Shown: piece after piece, positions 1 to 7,760 of the stretch
How positions within the stretch are numbered: the stretch's first letter is position 1
Layout of the letters: each line of letters begins with the position of its first letter
Assembly: GCA_964634755.1 (NCBI GenBank)
Contig: CAZWJH010000062.1
Coordinates: 1 to 15,147 of the forward strand
Direction: 5' to 3'
DNA from: JALXDT01 sp964634755
Lineage (GTDB): Bacteria; Acidobacteriota; Aminicenantia; JAMOAD01
Length of the DNA: 15,147 bases
Program-made: the position numbers and the translations under genes
The notes under the pieces: model-generated
Seen by the model: the letters and a program-made list of their open reading frames with translations, nothing else
What the model was told of the DNA's origin: nothing
Database searches by the model: none

Positions 1-1
1 A

Positions 2-1234
2 TTTAAACCTGATCTCATAATAGTGGGTAATATTGTAGGAAGGGGAAATCCGGAAGGAGAATTCATATTAAATGAAAACTATCCTTTTATGTCAATGCCC
101 CAAGCTCTTTTTGAGTTTTTTCTAAAAAATAAAAAAAGAATAGTAATTGCCGGAACGCACGGTAAAACAACGACAGCATCTTTTGTATCATTTGCTTTTG
201 AAAAAGCTGGGCTATCTCCCGGTTTTTTCATTGGAGGAATCCCAATTAATTTCAAAAAAAACTATAAGACTGGAAAAGGAGAGTATTTTATTATAGAAGG
301 TGATGAATATGAAACTTCCTTTTTTGATAAATACAGTAAATTTTTCCACTATTTTCCAACGACACTAATACTCAAACCATTGGAATTTGACCACACAGAT
401 ATATTTGAAAGTGAAAAAGAATATTTAAAAGCATTCAGATTCCTTCTAAGGGAAGTTCCTGCTAATGGAGGAATCTTTTTCCCTTCCTCATCTAAAAAAA
501 CAAAAAAATTATTAAACCATTCTTTTTCAAAAAATATACTTTATGGAAAGGAAAAAGATACAGATATAAGTTATACACTTAAAAAAAACAGCTACCCTTA
601 TATTTTTAATGTGAAAATCGGAGAAATTGACCTAGGGGAATTCCAGTTGAATTTAATAGGTGAGTATAATATTGAAAATATACTTCCAGGGATATACCTT
701 TTGCTTAAAGAAAAGATAAAAATTGAGAAAATTAAGGAAATTGTCAGAGAGTTTAAAGGTGTGAAAAGAAGGCAGGAAATTCTCTTTATTTCCAAAAGAA
801 TTACCATAATAGATGACTTCGCCCATCACCCCACTGCAATAAAAAAAACCATTGAAAGTGTGAAAAAAGCTTTCGCAGGGAAGAGTCTGCTAACCATTTT
901 CGAACCGGCTTCCTGGTCTCTAAGAAAAAAAACCTTTGAGAAAAATCTTATAAAAGCATTGGCAGATACAGATATCGCTTACATTTTGGATATAAAAAAC
1001 AAAGAAAGAATTCCTAAGAAGGAAAGGTTAGAATTAAACATAATTAAAAAAGAACTCGAAAAAAAAGGGATAAAAGTTTTACTCTTTGAAAATGAGGAGA
1101 ATAACAAGGGTTCTGTGATATATAATCTCAGAAAAGAACTAAAAGAAAGAGATCTGACAATCTTAATTCTATCAAATAGCACTTGCCTAAATTTAAATGA
1201 GCACTTTAAAAGTGAAATACAAGAGAAATTATGA
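2..1234 (+). CDS. mpl: Mpl, UDP-N-acetylmuramate:L-Ala-gamma-D-Glu-meso-DAP ligase, 5'-truncated
   Basis: A Mur-family ligase that joins the recycled tripeptide L-Ala-gamma-D-Glu-meso-diaminopimelate to UDP-MurNAc in the cytoplasm, returning cell-wall peptide to peptidoglycan synthesis. The reading frame is open to the left edge: codons from position 2 read FKPDLIIVGNIVGRGNP, the conserved Mpl segment before the P-loop, so the GTG at 23 is internal and roughly 50 to 60 N-terminal residues lie outside. Visible motifs are the ATP-binding GTHGKTTTA (152-178), the EGDEYE plus FFDK/LEFDH stretch typical of Mpl rather than MurC (from 296), and DDFAHHPTAI (812-841) in the C-terminal ligase domain. 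The visible 410 residues fit a family of about 450. No terminator hairpin follows. MurC is the alternative, but the DEYETSFFDK motif argues for Mpl. Confidence 0.92.
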   Translation, partial: FKPDLIIVGNIVGRGNPEGEFILNENYPFMSMPQALFEFFLKNKKRIVIAGTHGKTTTASFVSFAFEKAGLSPGFFIGGIPINFKKNYKTGKGEYFIIEGDEYETSFFDKYSKFFHYFPTTLILKPLEFDHTDIFESEKEYLKAFRFLLREVPANGGIFFPSSSKKTKKLLNHSFSKNILYGKEKDTDISYTLKKNSYPYIFNVKIGEIDLGEFQLNLIGEYNIENILPGIYLLLKEKIKIEKIKEIVREFKGVKRRQEILFISKRITIIDDFAHHPTAIKKTIESVKKAFAGKSLLTIFEPASWSLRKKTFEKNLIKALADTDIAYILDIKNKERIPKKERLELNIIKKELEKKGIKVLLFENEENNKGSVIYNLRKELKERDLTILILSNSTCLNLNEHFKSEIQEKL

Positions 1235-1276
1235 GTAATTATTACACATAATTTTCTATTTTTATAAAAGTAAAAC

Positions 1277-1305
1277 TTGAAAAGTACTGAAAAATAATGT
1301 ATTTT
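1277..1305 (+). promoter_or_regulatory. Candidate sigma-70 promoter of the pilus operon
   Basis: TTGAAA (1277-1282) and TATTTT (1300-1305) are separated by exactly 17 bases, in the 113-base gap between mpl and fimT. Transcription would start near 1312, giving a leader of about 36 bases with a GGGAGG ribosome binding site at 1336-1341. In such AT-rich DNA, matches arise by chance, so this is a candidate only. The rest of the gap shows no terminator or other structure. Confidence 0.4.
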
Positions 1306-1347
1306 AAAAATGGCACATTTTTTTGATATAAAAAAGGGAGGAAAATT

Positions 1348-1863
1348 ATGAGAAGAGGATTTTCTTTAGTAGAACTCCTTGTAGTTATGATTGTAGCAGG
1401 AGTGTTATTACTTATTAGTATTAATATCGCAAGCAGTGTAGTTACAAAATCAAGATTTTCAGGAGGGGTAAATAAAATAATCGCAGATATCGCATATGCT
1501 AAAGAATTAGCTTCAAAAGAAAATCGATGGGTTAGAATTCATTTCCATTCTGATGGTAAAACCTATACTATTGAAAAACAGAAAATAATAGGAGATCTTA
1601 ATCAGTTTGAAGTAGTAAAGAAAAGACAGCCAATGGAAGGGAGAATGTTTTTTAATCCAGGAAGCACGGATGTGACAGATTTTGCAGTAAATTCAAGAGG
1701 TGAAGTAAAAAAAGCTTCTGATCTTACAAACCCCACATCCCAGCCCGCAGAAATAATCCTCACTGTTTGGAGTAGAGAAGGGGATGGTTCTCTTTCTCAC
1801 CCTATAATTTATCAAAGAAAAATAAGAATTTATCCTTATGGAGGTATTAAAGTTGAAAAATAA
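1348..1863 (+). CDS. fimT: GspH/FimT-type minor pseudopilin
   Basis: A minor pilin of the type IV pilus, expected to be processed by the prepilin peptidase PilD and inserted in the inner membrane, where minor pilins prime pilus assembly. The N-terminus is a textbook class III leader: MRRG, cleavage after Gly4, Phe5 as +1 and Glu9 as +5, followed by a hydrophobic helix to about residue 27. The 171-residue length, beta-rich remainder and C-terminal strand ending RKIRIYPYGGIKVEK match the GspH/FimT family. The ATG has a good GGGAGG site 6 bases upstream. It is the first gene of a seven-gene same-strand run and overlaps pilV by 11 bases. The exact ortholog name (FimT or FimU) is not resolved. Confidence 0.85.
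   Translation: MRRGFSLVELLVVMIVAGVLLLISINIASSVVTKSRFSGGVNKIIADIAYAKELASKENRWVRIHFHSDGKTYTIEKQKIIGDLNQFEVVKKRQPMEGRMFFNPGSTDVTDFAVNSRGEVKKASDLTNPTSQPAEIILTVWSREGDGSLSHPIIYQRKIRIYPYGGIKVEK
1840..1845 (+). promoter_or_regulatory. Ribosome binding site that selects the TTG start of pilV
   Basis: GGAGGT sits 7 bases before the TTG at 1853, inside the end of fimT. An in-frame ATG at 1838 has no such site and would add five residues to the leader. The TTG start gives a short leader (MKNKEG) like those of the other pilins here, so TTG at 1853 is preferred. Confidence 0.75.
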
Positions 1864-2293
1864 AGAAGGATTTTCATTGCTTGAAGCTTTAATTGCTCTT
1901 GCTATATTAGCTTTTATCGTAGCAGCAATTTTATCCGGATTTTCAGCTCAAATTTACACAAATAGTAAAATCAGAGAAAAAAATCTGGCCATTTCACTTG
2001 CAGAGGAAAGGATAGAAGAAGTTCTCAAATATTCAAGGGATCAACTTAATAATATGGGAGTAATTAACACTACAATAGTAGAAGATTTTTCTCAAACCGC
2101 CACATCAAACAATCCATTAGTAAAATCAAAATACACCAACCTTAAAGATTACAAAGGGATAAAAAGAACAACAGTGATAACACAAGATCCAAACAACAGT
2201 GAGTTGCTTGATATTAAGGTTACTGTTGAATATGGCAAAAAAGGAAACAAATACCCTTTTAAAGTAGTCCTTCTTACTAAAAGAGGAGGATAA
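1853..2293 (+). CDS. pilV: PilV-type minor pilin
   Basis: A small type IV prepilin of 146 residues from the TTG start at 1853. The leader is MKNKEG, with cleavage after Gly6, +1 Phe7 and +5 Glu11 (FSLLEALIALAIL). The hydrophobic helix runs to about residue 27. The segment around residues 36-48, with AISLAEERIEEVLKYSRDQL, is typical of PilV/GspI proteins, whose stalk carries a conserved 'LAxxRxE' type stretch. PilV/GspI forms part of the initiating tip complex with PilW/GspJ and PilX/GspK. It overlaps fimT by 11 bases, and its stop is 1 base from pilW, so translation is probably coupled. The PilV versus GspI name rests on position and this motif. Confidence 0.82.
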   Translation: MKNKEGFSLLEALIALAILAFIVAAILSGFSAQIYTNSKIREKNLAISLAEERIEEVLKYSRDQLNNMGVINTTIVEDFSQTATSNNPLVKSKYTNLKDYKGIKRTTVITQDPNNSELLDIKVTVEYGKKGNKYPFKVVLLTKRGG

Positions 2294-2294
2294 A

Positions 2295-3413
2295 ATGAAA
2301 AAAGGATATACATTGATTGAAGCACTTGTCTATACATTAATGATGGCTTTTATCCTTGTTGGGCTTTATACGATGATAATTTATTACAAGAATGTCTCCG
2401 CAACAGAGCAGGCAAGAGTAAGGTTAATTCAGGAGTCAAGATTTGTGCTCTCAAACCTTTCGGAGGAGTTAAAAGATGCCGGAGCAGTATTAACATTATT
2501 AAATACAGGTTCTTTTTTGAAAGACTCTCCTTATTTTAACGGTATTTTCCCACTAAATAATACAAATTATCCTGACGGCATTATAATCGCCAAAGGGGAA
2601 CCAAACGCAGTAACTAAACTTACTGCAAACTTTTCGCCCTCATCGTCCACCCAATTATCTGTTGAAAACACCTACAGAAAGGATGTAACAGGAAATGTCT
2701 ATGCATGGAATGTAGGGGATAAGGGAGTTGTTATCAATAAAGATGGTTATTATGTGTTTTATGTAACAGGAGTAACTGCAAGCTCTATTTCTATCAGATC
2801 TTCTGCTGTATATTACTCTGGTTTGTTAAATTCCGGAAACTATAAAGATAATGTAATAAAACCTTCCACATTAACAGGAAAAAACATAACTTATTCTTCA
2901 GGAACACCTGTAATTAAACTATACTCCTTTTCTATATATTTAGTTCAGCAAAAATATGATCCTGATAAAAAAAGGAATGTAAGAAAATTTATAAGAATTA
3001 CTGATACAAAAGAACAAGCAGATGCGTTAAATAATACTACTGTCGTAAAAGGTGTGGAAGCCGAAAACATCTGGGATTTACAAATAATTTACACAATAAT
3101 TCCAGACCTTAATAATCCCACATCAGAAATGAATTTTGGTGCAAAGGATTCAACAAGATGGACGAATCCTATAGAAAATCCTTGTGCAGATGATACAAGT
3201 TGCACAAGTTTTTTAAACTTTATTAGGTCAAAACAATTAAAAGAAGTTACTTTAAGGGTTGTAATGATTACCGACGATTATTCGGCAAAAGGAGAAATAA
3301 TAACGCAAATACCTGTAATTGGAGACGAAAATCAGTATACCCTCAAAGGACCTTTTAAACCCCGAATACTTACAATTTCAGTGGATCCAAGAAATTTTAA
3401 TATTATTTTGTGA
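2295..3413 (+). CDS. pilW: PilW-type minor pilin (GspJ-like)
   Basis: A large minor pilin of 372 residues. The leader MKKG is cleaved after Gly4, with +1 Tyr5 and +5 Glu9 (YTLIEALVYTLMMAF), and the helix continues into the RLIQESRFVLSNLSEELKDAG segment characteristic of PilW, where helix residues after the membrane are rich in Q/E/R. The long variable C-terminal part is beta-rich and holds one CX5C pair (Cys297 and Cys303), a possible disulfide in the periplasm. In pilus systems PilW bridges PilV and PilX to the PilY1 tip protein. A GAGGAGG site precedes the ATG, and the gap to pilX is 11 bases. The size and order of genes support PilW over a generic pseudopilin. Confidence 0.85.
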   Translation: MKKGYTLIEALVYTLMMAFILVGLYTMIIYYKNVSATEQARVRLIQESRFVLSNLSEELKDAGAVLTLLNTGSFLKDSPYFNGIFPLNNTNYPDGIIIAKGEPNAVTKLTANFSPSSSTQLSVENTYRKDVTGNVYAWNVGDKGVVINKDGYYVFYVTGVTASSISIRSSAVYYSGLLNSGNYKDNVIKPSTLTGKNITYSSGTPVIKLYSFSIYLVQQKYDPDKKRNVRKFIRITDTKEQADALNNTTVVKGVEAENIWDLQIIYTIIPDLNNPTSEMNFGAKDSTRWTNPIENPCADDTSCTSFLNFIRSKQLKEVTLRVVMITDDYSAKGEIITQIPVIGDENQYTLKGPFKPRILTISVDPRNFNIIL

Positions 3414-3424
3414 GGTAATAAAAA

Positions 3425-3895
3425 ATGAAGAAAAATGAAAAAGGAAGTATGCTAATAATAGCACTTATAACAGTATTAATTCTTTCCTTTATTGTTGCTT
3501 CTGGAATAAGGACAACATCAACAGAATTATTCACTACTTACAATGTTTATTTGAAAAAAGCCTCTTACTATTATGCAGTAGCAGGAGTTGAAAGCACAGC
3601 AATTCGAATCAAGAATAGCGAAGACCCTTCATCTATTACCGTAAATCAAATAATTAATGCAGAAGATGGTTCCAATGTCCATGTTTATAGCGGAGACCTT
3701 GAAACTGGTGCTATGAATATTACAGTGTTTCAAGGGTTTCAACCCCCACCATTACCGGGAATTAGCTTAGGGACTACTTCAAACATAAAACCTATTATTT
3801 GGGAAGTTAACATCACTTCTGAACTAACAAACAGGAAAAGAAAAGCTTACTCAGAAATAGAAACGGGCATTTATTCCTTAATGACAGGATATTAA
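3425..3895 (+). CDS. pilX: PilX-type minor pilin (GspK-like, no Glu at +5)
   Basis: A 156-residue prepilin with leader MKKNEKG, cleavage after Gly7 and +1 Ser8. Position +5 is Ile12 rather than glutamate. Loss of the +5 Glu is a hallmark of PilX/GspK, which caps the growing pilus instead of being extracted into the shaft. The following segment GIRTTSTELFTTYNVYLKKASYYYAVAGVES matches the PilX N-terminal domain pattern, in which a polar stretch precedes aromatic and Ala-rich 'A..AGxE' residues. It lies between pilW and pilY1, 13 bases before the latter, the usual PilX place. No cysteine is visible in the mature part, so the disulfide-bonded C-terminal region of some PilX proteins is absent. Confidence 0.82.
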   Translation: MKKNEKGSMLIIALITVLILSFIVASGIRTTSTELFTTYNVYLKKASYYYAVAGVESTAIRIKNSEDPSSITVNQIINAEDGSNVHVYSGDLETGAMNITVFQGFQPPPLPGISLGTTSNIKPIIWEVNITSELTNRKRKAYSEIETGIYSLMTGY

Positions 3896-3908
3896 AAGGA
3901 GGTTTAAG

Positions 3909-6890
3909 ATGAAAAAAAGAAATATTCTTTTACTCATATTTATTGTTATTTTGCTTATAACAGGGATTAAAAGCTTTCTCCAGGCTGATGATGAGGATCT
4001 TTTCTCAGTTAAAGTTAAACCTAATATTCTCTTTATTCTTGATAATTCAGGTTCTATGGAGAGCGCTGATGTTTATGTCTCTGATTATCAGGATTTCGGA
4101 ACTTACACTACTTCAACAGGGAAAACATATACATATCCATATTATAGCTGCACCGCGTGGTCCAGCGGACATTGTGTTAGCGCTTATGTAAGAAGATACA
4201 TCGCAATGAGAAGAATAACAACAGAATTATTAGATACATTTAGAAATGATGCTTATCTTGGAATAGAAAACTTTTTCTATATTGGAGGCGGAAGCGATAG
4301 ATCCTTAGGCGGGCAAATACACCTAACGATGAAAGATCTCTCAACTCCTGACAGATGTGAAGATACTGTTCATCCCAATACCTGTACTGAGCATCTTGAT
4401 ATGATGTTCGACATAGTTAACCATCTTACGGCAGATTACTATACTCCTCTTGCAGAATCTCTTGATACTGCATATGGTTACTATAAAGGAATAATAAATA
4501 GCACAGACGGAAACACCTTTTATGATATGTACAATTTCCCAAGATGCTGTAGTGAAGTTGATAATTATGGAAATTGTACTAATTCAACAGCTTCTTCCCC
4601 GGTGAGATGGTGGTGTCAGAAAAATTTTGTTATTTTAGTCACGGACGGAGCTCCCACAAGTGATGAGTTTGATAATAACTATTATTTAAGCTATCGCTAC
4701 TATCCTTATATAAATGATCTGAACACATACAGATGGGATTATGATGGAGACGGAGACGGTAGCGATACAAAAACTAAATACGGACACCTTTTAGATGATG
4801 TTGCAAAATATATATATGATGTTGATTTAATCCCAGATGACAAAAACTTTTTCAATCTCGGGAGTGATTATGATCCAGGGTTTAATGAAAAACAAAATAT
4901 AATAACTTATACAGTTGGATTAAGGATAAATATAGCACTCTTACAAAATACAGCCGATAATGGCCATGGGAAATATTATACAGTTTCTGATTTTGATCAA
5001 TTAAAAACATCTCTCTTAAACGCAATCTACAATATTCTTGAAAGATCTTTTGCTTTCACTTCATTTACTGCTCCCAAAAAAATTGCAAGTGCAGGGGCAG
5101 AATTAAATGTATCATATGTAGGTTCATTTATTCCAAAACATGGAGGAGGAATTTGGGATGGACATTTGAAAGCATACAATTTAGATGATGAAGGAGAGTT
5201 CACGGGAGAACGCTGGGATGCGGCTTCAAAAATTCCAGATCCAGCTAATAGAGACCTATACACACTCAATTCAAATCTTTCTATCACTGAATTTTCAACA
5301 AACCATGCATCAGAGTTAAGAACTCTTCTTGATGTATCAACAGTATCAGATGCAAGCGATATAATAAATTTTATCCGAGGGGTTAGAGGAGATAATGATC
5401 CACCTTACCTTCTCGGGGATATTTTTCATTCTGATATTCAATTTGTGGGAACCCCACTTGCTTGGAAAAAAGCATTAGATCCTTCGTACGAAACATTTTA
5501 TGAGAATTATAAAGATAGAAAAAAAGTTTTATATGTTGGAACAAATGATGGGATAATACACGAAATAGACACAGATCCCGATGTTGATCCTTCTGACGAA
5601 GGAAAAGAAATTTATGGCTTCGTCCCTGATGAAGTTCTTCCTAATCTTAAAAAAATCGTTTTTGATAAAGAGCATGTTTATACTGCGGACGGAAGAATTA
5701 CCGCGGAAGACATATTTTACTACTCGGGTGGAAGCAAAATATGGAGAACCATGCTGTATTTTGGACTCAGAAGCGGAGGAAAGGCTTATTATGCTTTTGA
5801 TGTAACAGATCCCGACAACCTTACTTTCAAATGGAAGTTAGGCAAAGTTTACAGTGGAACTCAACCCGCTTATGTTAAATATCTCGGAGAAACATGGGGA
5901 AAACCTTTAATTGGGAAAATAAAATACTACAGCGGAGGTTCAGTGATTGATAAATGGGTAATGATTGTACCGGGAGGATATACTGACAACGCTGAAGACA
6001 GCTCAAGCGTTGAAGGAAAAGCTATACTAATTGTAGATGCCTGGACAGGAAATATAGTTTGGTTTCTTGCGTACGATTCAACTACAACAGAACAAACTAC
6101 TGAACACTACTTAAGCTCTGATTCCGCTTTAAATTATCCTATCCCTTCAGCAGTAACTGCTATTGACAAAAATAATGATTATTATGTTGATACAATTTAT
6201 TTCGGAAATACGGGAGGGAATCTCTTTAAAATTGATATTTCAAATCCAGATCCTTCCTCATGGGTAGTTTCTAAGGTATTTACACAAAATGATACGGACA
6301 ATCCAATATACTTGCCTCCTTCCATAACCTATGACAATTGCTATAACCTCTGGATCACATTTGGAACTGGTGACAGAATAAATCCGAAAACAACAGATCA
6401 AGGAAACTTCATAGCTATAAAAGATACAGGAAGCTACGATCTCACCTATTCTGATCTTCAATATCTTTCGTGGAGCGGGAATACCCTTGCAGAAACAACC
6501 CTTGACACCACAAAAAATGGTTTTTACTTCACATTTCCAGATTCTGGAGAAAAACTTTTTGACCCCGAACCAATAATACTTCCAGATGACGACAAACTTC
6601 CCCATATCTTTTTGAATACTTATCAGCCTCCAGCTGCAATAGTTAGTGATCCCTGTGCAAGTGGTGGTGAAATGAAATTTTACGATATAAAGCTTGCTTC
6701 CTGTCCAGCTGGAAAAGTTTCAGGAAAAAGTGAAGAAGGAAGAATCGCAGGCGGAGGATTTTTTAAAGGCTCAAAATACATAATGTACGAAGGAACAGCA
6801 GAACTTGGTTCTACTACTATAAAGAAAACAAAGAAATTCACTATACCATATGCTGGTGGAATTGTTTATTGGAGAGAAAGGAGAAGATAA
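3909..6890 (+). CDS. pilY1: PilY1-type pilus tip adhesin, vWA plus beta-propeller
   Basis: A 993-residue exported protein with a signal peptide (about residues 1-26, likely cut after LQA). A von Willebrand A domain carries the MIDAS motif DNSGSM (45-50) and TDGAPT (245-250). Inside it lie nine cysteines, four of them in the segment just before TDG (RCC, NC, WWC), and an acidic DYDGDGDGSD loop (277-286). The C-terminal half is the PilY1 propeller: HSDIQFVGTPLAW, VLYVGTNDGIIHEID and a calcium-loop pattern DxNxDxxxD at 753-761 leading into GNTGGNLFKIDI. In characterised pili PilY1 sits at the tip, needs the minor pilins for assembly and couples calcium to extension and adhesion. An AAAGGAGG site at 3895-3902 precedes the ATG. 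Length is near the usual 1000 to 1200. Confidence 0.93.
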   Translation: MKKRNILLLIFIVILLITGIKSFLQADDEDLFSVKVKPNILFILDNSGSMESADVYVSDYQDFGTYTTSTGKTYTYPYYSCTAWSSGHCVSAYVRRYIAMRRITTELLDTFRNDAYLGIENFFYIGGGSDRSLGGQIHLTMKDLSTPDRCEDTVHPNTCTEHLDMMFDIVNHLTADYYTPLAESLDTAYGYYKGIINSTDGNTFYDMYNFPRCCSEVDNYGNCTNSTASSPVRWWCQKNFVILVTDGAPTSDEFDNNYYLSYRYYPYINDLNTYRWDYDGDGDGSDTKTKYGHLLDDVAKYIYDVDLIPDDKNFFNLGSDYDPGFNEKQNIITYTVGLRINIALLQNTADNGHGKYYTVSDFDQLKTSLLNAIYNILERSFAFTSFTAPKKIASAGAELNVSYVGSFIPKHGGGIWDGHLKAYNLDDEGEFTGERWDAASKIPDPANRDLYTLNSNLSITEFSTNHASELRTLLDVSTVSDASDIINFIRGVRGDNDPPYLLGDIFHSDIQFVGTPLAWKKALDPSYETFYENYKDRKKVLYVGTNDGIIHEIDTDPDVDPSDEGKEIYGFVPDEVLPNLKKIVFDKEHVYTADGRITAEDIFYYSGGSKIWRTMLYFGLRSGGKAYYAFDVTDPDNLTFKWKLGKVYSGTQPAYVKYLGETWGKPLIGKIKYYSGGSVIDKWVMIVPGGYTDNAEDSSSVEGKAILIVDAWTGNIVWFLAYDSTTTEQTTEHYLSSDSALNYPIPSAVTAIDKNNDYYVDTIYFGNTGGNLFKIDISNPDPSSWVVSKVFTQNDTDNPIYLPPSITYDNCYNLWITFGTGDRINPKTTDQGNFIAIKDTGSYDLTYSDLQYLSWSGNTLAETTLDTTKNGFYFTFPDSGEKLFDPEPIILPDDDKLPHIFLNTYQPPAAIVSDPCASGGEMKFYDIKLASCPAGKVSGKSEEGRIAGGGFFKGSKYIMYEGTAELGSTTIKKTKKFTIPYAGGIVYWRERRR

Positions 6891-7748
6891 GTGAAGAAAT
6901 TTGTTTTAATTTTTACTTTGTTGAGTTTTTTGCTTTACTTTCCCTCTTGCAAGGGAGAATCATCCTCTAAACAAACAGAATTAAGAAAAATAATAGAATC
7001 TGACAAAAATTCAACACCACCTCAAATATCAACAAAAAAAATTCTTAAAAAATTTCCACCTTCCCAATTAGACCCCAATAGAATACTTGTTAAAAAAGTA
7101 GAGATAATACCCGGTGGCCCAACCATAAGAGATTCCATTAATGTTAACATAGAAGTTTCTTCTCAAGATATCACTGGTATCAAATTTTATTACCTTTTTT
7201 ACAATAATGAAAAACTTGTTAAGGAGGGAGAAGATAATACTTTAACCTCAGATTTTTTTAAAAAAAATGATGTTATTTTCTGCGATGTTCTAATTTTAAA
7301 AGATGGGAAAGAAGTCAAAAGAGTAAGAACAAACTATGTGAAAGTATTGGATCTTCCACCAGAAATAGTTGAGACTAAGTTACCTAATAACATTAAAGTA
7401 CCCGGAAATTATAAAATTTATGTAAAAGCAGAAGATCCGGACAAAGATGAAATTAATTTTACAATAATGAGCCCGCCAGAAATATCAGCATCAGTAGACA
7501 AGATATCTCCAAATGAAGCGGTGATAATCTTAAATATATCAGATAAAGCCCCAGGAAAAGAGCAAAGTATTAAACTCAAAGTTGAAGATAATGAAAAGAA
7601 CTTTGTAGAGCAAGAATTAAAAATTAATTTTAACAAAAAAATAATTACAAAAGAGAAACCCGGTAAAAAAGAAAAGAAAAAAAACATTAAAAAGAAGGGC
7701 TTTGTCAAGAGGAGAGAAGGAATTCCTATAAGAAAAATTGGGTTTTAA
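6891..7748 (+). CDS. Putative lipoprotein with cadherin-like domain and Lys/Arg-rich tail, unknown function
   Basis: I do not recognise this 285-residue protein. It has a GTG start with an AAGGAGA-like site, directly abutting the pilY1 stop. The N-terminus (MKKFVLIFTLLSFLLYFPSC) looks like a lipoprotein signal with the acceptor Cys20, although FPSC is an atypical lipobox and an ordinary signal peptide remains possible. A low-complexity Ser/Lys linker follows. Residues from about 80 to 150 look beta-rich, and 156 to about 245 resemble a cadherin/Ig-like fold (PPEIVE... AEDPDKDEINFTI... LKVEDNEKNFVEQELKI). The last 40 residues contain 17 Lys or Arg, which suggests binding to an anionic surface such as LPS, peptidoglycan or nucleic acid. 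Its place suggests a role in the pilus, perhaps as an envelope anchor or assembly factor. That is inference only. Confidence 0.75.
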   Translation: MKKFVLIFTLLSFLLYFPSCKGESSSKQTELRKIIESDKNSTPPQISTKKILKKFPPSQLDPNRILVKKVEIIPGGPTIRDSINVNIEVSSQDITGIKFYYLFYNNEKLVKEGEDNTLTSDFFKKNDVIFCDVLILKDGKEVKRVRTNYVKVLDLPPEIVETKLPNNIKVPGNYKIYVKAEDPDKDEINFTIMSPPEISASVDKISPNEAVIILNISDKAPGKEQSIKLKVEDNEKNFVEQELKINFNKKIITKEKPGKKEKKKNIKKKGFVKRREGIPIRKIGF

Positions 7749-7760
7749 AGGAGGTTTTAA

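Noticed and set aside
23..25. GTG at 23 as the true start of mpl
   Set aside because: The frame is open to the left edge and the codons before it encode conserved Mpl sequence (KPDLIIVGN), so the gene is truncated rather than starting here.
1311..1327. Sigma-54-like element TGGCAC...TTGA upstream of fimT (pilin genes are often sigma-54 dependent)
   Set aside because: The spacer is 6 instead of 5 bases, the essential GC of the -12 box is GA, and transcription would start inside the ribosome binding site at about 1337.
1838..1840. ATG as start of pilV
   Set aside because: It has no ribosome binding site. TTG at 1853 has GGAGGT at 7 bases and gives a shorter, typical prepilin leader.
6258..6605. 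Antisense open frame of 115 codons within pilY1
   Set aside because: It is the complement of conserved propeller coding sequence and has no family motifs. Treated as a shadow.
7253..7266. Perfect T7A7 palindrome within the lipoprotein gene
   Set aside because: It encodes ordinary Phe-Phe-Lys-Lys codons in AT-rich DNA. It could be slippage-prone, but nothing shows the frame is disrupted.
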